Assembly (NCBI GenBank): GCA_015484555.1 | Contig: WFMZ01000058.1 | Span: forward strand, 1 to 64,000 | Direction: 5' to 3' | DNA: 64,000 nt | From: Hydrogenovibrio sp. | Lineage (GTDB): Bacteria; Pseudomonadota; Gammaproteobacteria; Thiomicrospirales; Thiomicrospiraceae | Shown here: positions 8,907 to 17,709 of the stretch, in pieces | Layout: every line of letters begins with the position of its first letter | How positions within the stretch are numbered: position 1 is the first letter of the stretch | Notes under the pieces: generated by a model | Seen by the model: the letters and a program-made list of their open reading frames with translations, nothing else | Database searches by the model: none | Told to the model about the DNA's origin: nothing | Translations under genes and position numbers: made by a program

Positions 8907-10658
8907 TTAACGCTGAGGCGCAGGCTTCTTCTTAGGCTTAATGCGACGCTTAACTGGAGACTTAGCACCATTCATTTTAGAGATCTTAAGTTGTTGTCCA
9001 CAAACCCAAGCGCCTTTTAAATCAGCCATAGAGTCTTTAGACATGCTAGATGGCAAGTCAATAGTACTGTAGCTATCTTCAATGTTTAGCTTCTGGATAG
9101 ATTCGCCGCCAATGTTGGCTTCGTTGGCAATACAACCAATGATGTTACCAGGCTTAACACCGTGGTTACGACCAACTTCAATACGGAATCTTTCCATGCC
9201 TTCGTTTGGCTCACTGGTACGACGATTATTACTGCGTCCACCACGATCGCCACCACGGTCATTACGACTGCCACGATCACGGTTGTCTTTACGACCACCT
9301 CTATCGCCACGATCTTCATTGTAGCTTTGCTTACGCATAGGCTTATCTTCTAAGAAGAAAGGAATATCACCTTGCATTAGCTTCGCTAGTGCAGCGGCAA
9401 TTTCAATAGCAGGGATGTTGTTAGTAGCTTCAAGGCTTTCTACCATTTCTTGGTAGAACTTTAAGTCGCCACTTTGAACACTATCGATAATTTTGTCTTT
9501 AAACTTTGTGACGCGGTTATCGTTAATGTCTTGAGTAGAAGGCAATTCCATCTGCTCAATTTTCTGCTTAGTAGTTTGTTCGATTGAACGTAGTAAACGT
9601 CTTTCACGAGGCGCTACAAATAAGATAGCCGTTCCAGAACGACCAGCACGGCCAGTACGACCAATACGGTGAACATAAGACTCGTTGTCATAAGGAATGT
9701 CATAGTTGATAACATGGCTGATACGCTCAACGTCTAGTCCACGTGCCACAACATCTGTTGCCACCAGAATGTCTAAACGACCTTTCTTCAACTGGTCAAC
9801 AATACGTTCACGGTTGTTTTGTGGAATATCTCCGTTCAAGGCTGCCGCTGCATAACCACGGGCTTCTAACTTTTCAGCCAAATCAACAGTCGCATTTTTG
9901 GTTCTAACGAAAATGATAATACCATCAAAAGTTTCTGCTTCTAAAATACGGGTTAGCGCATCTAGCTTGTGTAAGCCACTGACTAACCAATACTTCTGTT
10001 CAATAGTTGAAGCGGTTGCAGTCTTTTGCTTAATAATAACTTCAGTTGGGTTATTAAGGTAAGTAGACGCAATGCGGTGAATTTCTTTTGGCATGGTCGC
10101 TGAGAACAAGGCAATTTGACGTGTCTTAGGTGTGTGCTTTAACACCCACTCAACATCATCAATGAAACCCATGCGAAGCATTTCATCAGCTTCATCTAAG
10201 ATCATGGCTTTAAGGTCTTTAAGAACTAATGTTCCCTTGTCAATATGGTCCATCACTCGGCCAGGTGTTCCAACAACAACCTGAACACCACGCTTTAAAC
10301 CACGGATTTGTGTTCCGTAGTCAGCACCACCATAGATAGGTAGCACGTGTAGGCCTTTAATGTTACGCGCAAAAGTTTGAAATGCTTCAGCAACTTGAAT
10401 CGCTAGCTCGCGAGTTGGTGCAAGCACTAAAACTGAAGGGTTCTTTTGGCTCATGTCAATTCTAGCCAAAATAGGCAATGCGAAAGCAGCAGTTTTACCC
10501 GTACCTGTTTGCGCGGTTCCTAAAATATCTGAGCCTTTCAATAGCACAGGGATAGCTTGTGCTTGAATAGGAGAAGGGGTTTCATAACCGATTTCGGTTA
10601 AGGTCTTTAAAATATTATCTGGTAACCCAAGGTCACTAAATTTAATGTCTGTATTCAC
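8907..10658 (-). CDS. deaD: DEAD-box ATP-dependent RNA helicase DeaD/CsdA
   Basis: 'AQTGTGKTAAFALP', 'LDEADEMLRMGF', 'SAT', 'HRIGRTGRAGR', RGG-rich linker and DbpA-like RNA-binding domain. Confidence 0.93.
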   Translation of the reverse strand: MNTDIKFSDLGLPDNILKTLTEIGYETPSPIQAQAIPVLLKGSDILGTAQTGTGKTAAFALPILARIDMSQKNPSVLVLAPTRELAIQVAEAFQTFARNIKGLHVLPIYGGADYGTQIRGLKRGVQVVVGTPGRVMDHIDKGTLVLKDLKAMILDEADEMLRMGFIDDVEWVLKHTPKTRQIALFSATMPKEIHRIASTYLNNPTEVIIKQKTATASTIEQKYWLVSGLHKLDALTRILEAETFDGIIIFVRTKNATVDLAEKLEARGYAAAALNGDIPQNNRERIVDQLKKGRLDILVATDVVARGLDVERISHVINYDIPYDNESYVHRIGRTGRAGRSGTAILFVAPRERRLLRSIEQTTKQKIEQMELPSTQDINDNRVTKFKDKIIDSVQSGDLKFYQEMVESLEATNNIPAIEIAAALAKLMQGDIPFFLEDKPMRKQSYNEDRGDRGGRKDNRDRGSRNDRGGDRGGRSNNRRTSEPNEGMERFRIEVGRNHGVKPGNIIGCIANEANIGGESIQKLNIEDSYSTIDLPSSMSKDSMADLKGAWVCGQQLKISKMNGAKSPVKRRIKPKKKPAPQR

Positions 10659-10757
10659 TGTATTTCCTTTTTATCGTGCTTTAAATCGCGTTCAATTAAA
10701 ACGATCTAAACGTTAGGGGATAGAGAATTTGGCATAGTTAAAATGTGGGTATTGTTC

Positions 10758-10807
10758 GTTATTACAAGCGTGTAAACACACCCATTCAGGTGAGTGTTTG
10801 TAATAAC
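10758..10807 (-). promoter_or_regulatory. Structured element in deaD 5' region (hairpin A)
   Basis: GTTATTAC/GTAATAAC (8 bp) plus AAACAC/GTGTTT (6 bp) plus ACC/GGT nested inverted arms. Confidence 0.5.
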
Positions 10808-10862
10808 ATTCTTAGGTCACGATATTTGAAAGGGTTTTACTTTTTAGGGTGAAAGTACCAGT

Positions 10863-10941
10863 CATAGGTCGATAGTTCAAAACAACAACATACATTTGAG
10901 ATGACAATGTCTCTCATTCGTTGTCCTGAATATGGCCTATG
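10863..10941 (-). promoter_or_regulatory. Structured element in deaD 5' region (hairpin B)
   Basis: Nested arms CATAGG/CCTATG, TTCA/TGAA, ACAAC/GTTGT, TGAGA/TCTCA, GAC/GTC in correct order. Confidence 0.5.
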
Positions 10942-11084
10942 CTAGGGGTGTTCCCTGTGGGTTGCCGCGATAAGAGGTTGATTTATCAACTATTATCGAG
11001 CAATTATATATTCTGGACAATATAATTGAAGGCGCATTGTAACGTATTTAAATCGAAAATGTAAAATTAAATATTAGAAAGGGC

Positions 11085-13214
11085 TTATTTAGAAAGTTGA
11101 ATGAATTGTTTTTCAAATTCATCTGCGGGCATCGGGCGGCAGAAGTGGTAGCCTTGTAGAATAATGTGGGGGGATTTTTTGATTAAATAGTTAGCCTGTT
11201 GCTGTGATTCAACCCCTTCTGCTACCAGTTTTAAGTTTTTACTGTGCGCCAGTTGGATAATAGAGTTCACAATGGCATCATCGTCGGGATTATCTTGTAG
11301 GTGTTCAACGAAACTACGGTCTATTTTTAGCTCGTGAATAGGCAGTTTTTGTAAATAGCTAAGTGATGAATAGCCAGTACCGAAATCATCAATGGAGACT
11401 TCAAAGCCAAGAGAGACTAAATGTTGTATTTTTTGCAATGCCAGTTGGGCATTTTTAATTAATACGCCTTCGGTGAGTTCTAAGGTGAGGTGGTTGGCAT
11501 CTGCCTGGGTAAACTTAATTAAACCGATAATAATTTCGATAAAACTCTGTTCATGGAACTGAATAGGGCTGATGTTAATAGCAATACGGAAGTTAGGTTT
11601 TATCGCCTGCCAAGCTTTAGCTTGCAAAAACGCCTTGTGTAACACCCATAGCCCAATTTTGATAATTTGACGACCTTTTTCAGCCACCGGAATAAATTTA
11701 GACGGTGGGATAAGCCCTAACGTTGGGTGGAACCAGCGAATAAGGGTTTCAGCGGAGACCATATTCCCCTCAGCATCAACCTGACCTTGGAAATAAATTT
11801 GAAACTCATTATCCATTTCAGAATGGTTAAGCGCTTCAATAAGCTCTAGTTGGCTATGTGCCTTATCAACCAGCGCTTGTTCAAAGATATAGAAATGTTC
11901 ACGGGTTTCTTTACGTGCTTCTGCTAGCGCCATATTGGCATAGCTAATAAATTTTTCAGCAGAATTTTCGGTATGTTTTTTTTCTTCACTACTTTCATTT
12001 AATTCAACGATAATGGGTAGCATACAAACGCCTAAGCTAGCACCAATATGTAATGAATAATCACTGAGTTTATACTTACCTTTAATGGTTTTTAGCAGGC
12101 GAATGGCTAGCTGGGAAACCTCTGTTAAGGCTAATTCGCTATCATCATATTCAGTATTAAACAACACCGCAAACTGGCTAGATTCTAAGCGAGCCAATAT
12201 TGAATGTTTAGGGAGTTGTTCTTTAATTTTATCGGCGACTAAAATTAATAGTTCATCACCGACTTGTGCCCCGTAGGTATCATTAATCATGCTTAAGCCT
12301 TCTAGACCAATCATGATTAAACTGTGGCAAACGGAATCATAATCTTCTGTATTATCTGTCTCTGATAACAGGATTTTTAACTTAGTACGGTTGGCAAGCC
12401 CGGTTAAAGAATCAAAGTAAGAAAGTTTGGATATCTTTTCTTCGGCAGCTTTAATAGCAGTAAGGTCTTGGAGAATACCAATAAAGTGTTCAATGTTATC
12501 TTTAGGGTCCGTCAGCATGGTTAAGCTAAGTATGGCTTTAAAGGTTGCTTTTTCATCATTAAAAATTTGAACACTACCCGTCCAGTGATGGGTATGCAGT
12601 AAAGATGACATAACCTGGTCAAAAGGGACTTGAAAAGACACCTGCTTTTTTAACCAACTTAAATAATTCAGTTTTTGTAAGGCTATTTTTGATAACTTTG
12701 TGTATTCACAGAAAGCAGGGTTAGGTTCGGTAATAAAGCCCTTACTATCGGTAATAAACTGCCCTGCAAAGTGTTCTTCTATTAATTTGGTATGTGCATA
12801 AAACTGGCGAATTAAGGTTTGGTCTAAAATGGTGAGGAGTAATCTAGCCTGGCCATCTAGCGTAATATTGCAAATTTCTAGTTTAACGGGAATGGCGTAT
12901 TCGGAGTAACTGGCTTTTAACCAAACTTGTTCACTTAATAGGGTTTGCTTGCCCGACCGCGAAAAGTCTTGTATCCAAGATTGTAATGAAAATTTTTCGT
13001 GTTGGCGTTTTTGAGTTAGAAATAGAATATGTTGGTAAAAGCTAGGGGTCGCTTCAGCATCAGGGAAGTAGTCGACAAAGGGTTGGTTGAATAAGATCGG
13101 CTGACCTTGTTGGGTCAGTAAGACGAGCGCCTTGTCCATCTGATTAAACAGTTGAACAGTTTCGCTAGCAGAAGGGGTTTCTGCTTTAAGCTTAGGCACT
13201 TCAGGAAGGGGCAT
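11085..13214 (-). CDS. PAS-GGDEF(degenerate)-EAL protein, probable c-di-GMP phosphodiesterase
   Basis: 'ARLESSQFAVLF' in place of GGDEF; 'SAETLIRWFHPTLG' and 'DDFGTGYSSLSYLQKLPIHELKIDRSFV'. Confidence 0.87.
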   Translation of the reverse strand: MPLPEVPKLKAETPSASETVQLFNQMDKALVLLTQQGQPILFNQPFVDYFPDAEATPSFYQHILFLTQKRQHEKFSLQSWIQDFSRSGKQTLLSEQVWLKASYSEYAIPVKLEICNITLDGQARLLLTILDQTLIRQFYAHTKLIEEHFAGQFITDSKGFITEPNPAFCEYTKLSKIALQKLNYLSWLKKQVSFQVPFDQVMSSLLHTHHWTGSVQIFNDEKATFKAILSLTMLTDPKDNIEHFIGILQDLTAIKAAEEKISKLSYFDSLTGLANRTKLKILLSETDNTEDYDSVCHSLIMIGLEGLSMINDTYGAQVGDELLILVADKIKEQLPKHSILARLESSQFAVLFNTEYDDSELALTEVSQLAIRLLKTIKGKYKLSDYSLHIGASLGVCMLPIIVELNESSEEKKHTENSAEKFISYANMALAEARKETREHFYIFEQALVDKAHSQLELIEALNHSEMDNEFQIYFQGQVDAEGNMVSAETLIRWFHPTLGLIPPSKFIPVAEKGRQIIKIGLWVLHKAFLQAKAWQAIKPNFRIAINISPIQFHEQSFIEIIIGLIKFTQADANHLTLELTEGVLIKNAQLALQKIQHLVSLGFEVSIDDFGTGYSSLSYLQKLPIHELKIDRSFVEHLQDNPDDDAIVNSIIQLAHSKNLKLVAEGVESQQQANYLIKKSPHIILQGYHFCRPMPADEFEKQFIQLSK

Positions 13215-13288
13215 AATTTTGTAATGTTCGTCAATTTTAAAAGGTTATCTTACCCTACTATCATGAGGTTTTACAGCTTAAAATAAGA

Positions 13289-15412
13289 CTATTTTTCTTG
13301 TTTTATAAAATAGTTTTCAACCAGTTTTTTTGCACTAATGGGTTTGCTAAAATAATAACCTTGTAACAGGATGTCGGCATTTTTTGCTCTGAAAAATTCA
13401 GCTTGTTCTACCGTTTCTACCCCTTCAGCTACAATGCGTAAATGCTTACTTTTTGCCAAGGTAATAATGGTTTCAATAATGGCGATATCTTCAGAACTTT
13501 TAGGCAATCTAAAGACAAAGCTTTGGTCTATTTTAAGCTCTTGAATAGGTAGTTTTTGGAAGTAGCTTAAAGAGGAGTAGCCGGTGCCAAAGTCATCAAT
13601 TGAAAATTTATAGCCTAAAGCCGTTAAGGCTTCCATTTTGCGGAGCGCCAAGTCCATTTCCTTAATCAAAATACCTTCGGTAATTTCTAAGGTGATTAAA
13701 GTAGGGTCTACGCCTGTTAATTTTTGAATATCGTTAATTTGAGTAATGAAGTTGGTTTCATGAAATTGAACAGGGCTAATATTGATTGAAATATTCGTTA
13801 AACCATATTTTTCTGACCATTCTTTGACCTGCATAAAAGACTGGGCGATAATTTCTTTACCAATGACTAATATCTGACGCGTATCTTCGGCAATAGGGAT
13901 AAATTTCATGGGAGAAATTGTTCCTAATTCAGGGTGATGCCAACGAACTAAGGTTTCTACCGAGACAATCTTTTCGTCTAAATCAAATTGGGGTTGGTAG
14001 AGTAATTCAAATTCATCAATGTGTGCTTTGTCTAGCGCTGTTTCTAAGGTTAAACGGTCGTTCATTTCATCAGATAAAGTTTGCTCGTAAAAGTGAATAC
14101 GGTTACGTCCTTCACGCTTAGCTTGGTACATGGCTAAATCAGCAAAACCAATTAAGTCTTCAGCGGTTTCATTTTTGTGTTGCGGAAAAATACAAATACC
14201 GGTACTGAGTGTATTTTTAATAATTTGACCTTCGACAATAAAGTCTTCTCCAAAGGCTTCAATAATTTTGGTGCTTAAGCGTTGAGCATGGTGTGCGGCT
14301 TTATCTGCTGAACAGACATCAAAATGGGCAAGAATAACGAATTCATCGCCTCCAATTCTAGCCACTGTATCGTCGGTACGTAGAATTTTTTTCAGTTTAT
14401 GGGCGGTCAGCTTTAATAGATCATCACCCGTTTGGTGCCCAAATGCATCGTTAATAGCTTTAAAACGGTCTAAATCAAGAAATAAGATTGCGCTGTAAGT
14501 TTTCACTCTCAGGTGGTGTAATATGGAATGTTCTAAATGCTCTAATAATAGTCGTCTATTGGGTAGGCCAGTTAGCTCATCGTTAAAGGCTAAAAACTCT
14601 ACTTCAGCCTGGGCTTCTTTGATATCGGTAATATCTTGTAGTGTGCCCACATAACATTCGATATTTTTTTGAGCGTCGGTAATCATCGAGATGCTAAGAA
14701 CGGCATGAAAAGTGGTATCTGCATCAGGGTGTACTTGTATTTCCCCGCTCCAACGGCCATCCAGTAGCAGGGTTCTTAATACTTCTTCTTCAGATTGCTT
14801 TAGGGTGACTTGCTTTTGTAGCCAGTTTAAAATGCTCATACTTTTAAGTTGTTCGGGCATGAGTGCCGTGTAGGCTGAAAAGGCAAAATTGGGGTGAGTA
14901 ATGTAGCCTTTATCATTGGTGACAAACTGACCATCAAAACTATTTAAAGAGGCATCTAAAATACGTTGTCTTTCATCGGTGATGGCTTTGAGACGGCGGT
15001 CATAAATGATTAGCAGTACATTTTCTAACTGGTTATCTTGGTTAAAAATAGGCTTGCACGCTAGCATTAAAGGGCGTAAAGGTTTATCACTGTCTAGCTT
15101 TAACCAAACTAAAGTTTCTGTTGATTCATGGGCCGCATGGATACAGACTTTTTTTAGCCAGTCTTTAAGATGGAGGCGTAAGGTAGACTTTTTGTTTTTA
15201 AAAAGCTCTAGGCTGGTAAATAAGCTATTAGGCAGGTCGTAAAATTCCAAAAAAGATTTGGCACAGGGGTTAATTAGGTCTACATTTAATTGGTTATCGA
15301 ACACGATTATGCCATCGTGAATAGCATTCACAATATTGGCATGAAACTCATTTTCTTGCTCTAACCTTTTGATGGTTTGCAGTAAGTCTTCTTGTGATGA
15401 ATTCATTTCCAT
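13289..15412 (-). CDS. PAS-GGDEF-EAL protein
   Basis: 'ARIGGDEFVILAHF', 'SVETLVRWHHPELG', 'DDFGTGYSSLSYFQKLPIQELKIDQSFV'. Confidence 0.9.
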   Translation of the reverse strand: MEMNSSQEDLLQTIKRLEQENEFHANIVNAIHDGIIVFDNQLNVDLINPCAKSFLEFYDLPNSLFTSLELFKNKKSTLRLHLKDWLKKVCIHAAHESTETLVWLKLDSDKPLRPLMLACKPIFNQDNQLENVLLIIYDRRLKAITDERQRILDASLNSFDGQFVTNDKGYITHPNFAFSAYTALMPEQLKSMSILNWLQKQVTLKQSEEEVLRTLLLDGRWSGEIQVHPDADTTFHAVLSISMITDAQKNIECYVGTLQDITDIKEAQAEVEFLAFNDELTGLPNRRLLLEHLEHSILHHLRVKTYSAILFLDLDRFKAINDAFGHQTGDDLLKLTAHKLKKILRTDDTVARIGGDEFVILAHFDVCSADKAAHHAQRLSTKIIEAFGEDFIVEGQIIKNTLSTGICIFPQHKNETAEDLIGFADLAMYQAKREGRNRIHFYEQTLSDEMNDRLTLETALDKAHIDEFELLYQPQFDLDEKIVSVETLVRWHHPELGTISPMKFIPIAEDTRQILVIGKEIIAQSFMQVKEWSEKYGLTNISINISPVQFHETNFITQINDIQKLTGVDPTLITLEITEGILIKEMDLALRKMEALTALGYKFSIDDFGTGYSSLSYFQKLPIQELKIDQSFVFRLPKSSEDIAIIETIITLAKSKHLRIVAEGVETVEQAEFFRAKNADILLQGYYFSKPISAKKLVENYFIKQEK

Positions 15413-15598
15413 TGGGTTGTTTAATGCCTGGCTTATAATTTGAAGGACAGGCCATTTTTAACTTTTTATAAATGGCACAATAAAGATCATGGTATGCCAT
15501 TAGCAGGGGCTTGTACAACAGCAATTTTTAATTCGGTATGCAAGTTTTATTTATAATAAGTAAAAACTATTAGCTTATAATGCTTGGTCAATATTGCT

Positions 15599-16969
15599 TT
15601 AAGGTGCTGAAATAACACCTGGTAGCCAAGTAACCAACTCTGGCCAGATAGCAATAATGCCTAACACGGAGAGTTGAATCAGAATATAAGGCAGAACTCC
15701 TTTATATAGGTCAGTCGTTTTAATACTAGGCGCAACGCCCTTTAAGTAAAACAAAGCAAAGCCGAAAGGTGGGGTTAAGAAGGCGGTTTGTAAGTTGATT
15801 GCAATCATAATCCCTAACCAAATGGGGTCAACGCCCATCATGAATAAAACGGGGGCGACGACGGGCACAATGATGTAAGTTATTTCAATAAAGTCTAAGA
15901 AGAATCCTAAAACAAACATCAGCACCATCACGATTAGAACGGCGGTAAAAACACCACCGGGTAAATCGAGCAGTAGGTGTTCAATGAGCGTATCGCCACC
16001 CAGGCCTCTAAAGGTTAGCGAGAAGAAGATAGCGCCAATAAAGATGAGAAAAATCATACTCGTGACTTTTAAACTATTTTGCATGACACTCTGTAAAACG
16101 GGTAAAGACAGCCTGCGTTTTACAGCAGCCAGTAGCAATGCCCCTAATGCCCCTAATGCAGCGGCTTCAGAGGGGGTTGCAAAGCCTAGTAGAATAGAAC
16201 CCAATACCAGGCCAATTAACGCCAGGGGTGGGGCTAGGCTGAATAGAATTCGCTTACCCACCCCTGGCGATTTTTGGCTTTGCAAGGCGCTTGGTGCACG
16301 TTCTGGCCGTAAAAAAGCAATGGTGAAGACATATAACATATACAGCACCACCAACAACATAGCAGGGAAGAGTGCACCAATAAATAAGTCGCTGACCGCA
16401 AGGGTTTTAGGAGAGAAGATACCTTGGTTAAGCTGCGCTTGTTGGTAAGCTGACGATAAGACATCGCCTAAAAGAATGAGTACGATAGAAGGTGGAATAA
16501 TTTGCCCTAGTGTGCCAGATGCACAAATGGTTCCGCTGGCAAGCTTTGGGCAATAGCCTTGTTTCAACATGGTAGGCAGAGCAAGCAAGCCCATGGTAAC
16601 CACTGTTGCGCCGACAATACCGGTACTGGCGGCGAGCAAAGCGCCCACTAAAATAACTGAAATGCCTAGGCCTCCTGTAATGCCTCGCATTAATTCATCC
16701 ATGGTTTCTAATAACTGCTCGGCTATTTTAGACTGTTCGAGCATAATCCCCATAAAGACAAATAAGGGCACCGCCATCAGCGTGGTATTATTCATCAGCC
16801 CAAAGATTCGGCTGGGCACATTTTCAATAAAGGTCAGTTCAAACACCCCAAAAAAGGAGGCAACCAAAGCAAATAAAAGCGAAGACCCTGCAAGAGTGAG
16901 TGCAACAGGAAAGCCCACCATTAAAAAGATGAATACCAGAGCAAACAAGGCTAAAGATAAATATTCCAT
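15599..16969 (-). CDS. dctM: TRAP transporter large permease DctM
   Basis: 'PPSIVLILLGDVLSSAY', 'ATPSEAAALGALGALLLA', 'LQTAFLTPPFGFALFYLKGVAP'. Confidence 0.92.
   Translation of the reverse strand: MEYLSLALFALVFIFLMVGFPVALTLAGSSLLFALVASFFGVFELTFIENVPSRIFGLMNNTTLMAVPLFVFMGIMLEQSKIAEQLLETMDELMRGITGGLGISVILVGALLAASTGIVGATVVTMGLLALPTMLKQGYCPKLASGTICASGTLGQIIPPSIVLILLGDVLSSAYQQAQLNQGIFSPKTLAVSDLFIGALFPAMLLVVLYMLYVFTIAFLRPERAPSALQSQKSPGVGKRILFSLAPPLALIGLVLGSILLGFATPSEAAALGALGALLLAAVKRRLSLPVLQSVMQNSLKVTSMIFLIFIGAIFFSLTFRGLGGDTLIEHLLLDLPGGVFTAVLIVMVLMFVLGFFLDFIEITYIIVPVVAPVLFMMGVDPIWLGIMIAINLQTAFLTPPFGFALFYLKGVAPSIKTTDLYKGVLPYILIQLSVLGIIAIWPELVTWLPGVISAP
16258..16274 (-). repeat. 17-mer, inside dctM
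   Basis: Exact CCACCCCTGGCGATTTT; paired with partial inverted copy CGCCAGGGGTGGG at 16220-16232. Confidence 0.97.
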
Positions 16970-17583
16970 TACACCTTACCTACTTTTTCAATCACTTCTT
17001 CTGGTTGAATGGGATTACCTAGACCTTTAAGGAATAAACCGCTTTGTATAATGTTGCTGATAATTTGAAAGCTCATTAACCCAGTCATCACTAAAATAAT
17101 CGTTTTTAACAAGTAAACATAAGGCAGGCCACTACTTTCAACTGAGGTTTCTAATATGGCCCAACTGCTAGCAATGTAGCCCCAACTTGCCCAGGCAATG
17201 AAAATCATCACAGGCAAGGCAAAAATGAGACTGCCCACTAAATCGATGATAGCTTGTCGTTTAGGAGAGGTTTGGCCGTAAAAAATATCAACACGGACGT
17301 GTTCATTTTGTTGAAGCGTGTAGGCAAACCCCAGCATAAAAATTAAAGCATGGTTGTAAAGCGCGGTTTCTTGTAAAGCGATAGAGCCCATATTAAAACC
17401 ATAACGCAAAATAACCACCGAAGCAGACAGCAAGACTAAAGACAAAACACCCCAAGAAAGCCAGCGTCCGAAAGTGACTTGTAACCTATTTTGCACACGG
17501 ACAAAGGTTTGCAATGCATGGATTAATGGAGAGGTCACGGGTATATTGGTAGGCAGGGGCGATGGCGTTAATTTCATAGGCAC
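16969..17583 (-). CDS. dctQ: TRAP transporter small permease DctQ
   Basis: 'QNEHVRVDIFY' DctQ signature; adjacent to dctM. Confidence 0.87.
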   Translation of the reverse strand: MPMKLTPSPLPTNIPVTSPLIHALQTFVRVQNRLQVTFGRWLSWGVLSLVLLSASVVILRYGFNMGSIALQETALYNHALIFMLGFAYTLQQNEHVRVDIFYGQTSPKRQAIIDLVGSLIFALPVMIFIAWASWGYIASSWAILETSVESSGLPYVYLLKTIILVMTGLMSFQIISNIIQSGLFLKGLGNPIQPEEVIEKVGKV

Positions 17584-17628
17584 TATTTTACGGGTTTTAA
17601 TCCAAATGACACAACTTAAAAGGAATAA

Positions 17629-17667
17629 AAAAGTATAAAAGGGTAGCGTCCCCTTTTATACTTTTAT
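17629..17667 (-). terminator. Intrinsic terminator, possibly bidirectional, between alkaline phosphatase gene and dctQ
   Basis: aaaaagtataaaaggg tagcgt ccccttttatactttta long stem. Confidence 0.6.
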
Positions 17668-17709
17668 ATTTTATACCCTTTTATATATATTTTTGAATTT
17701 GTTTTATCG

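Noticed and set aside
9082-9353. Several small ORFs on both strands (9082-9324, 9086-9319, 9162-9353)
   Set aside because: Alternative frames of the RGG-rich segment of deaD.
15984-17030. Plus-strand ORFs 15984-16448 and 16569-17030
   Set aside because: Antisense to dctM; no domain signature.
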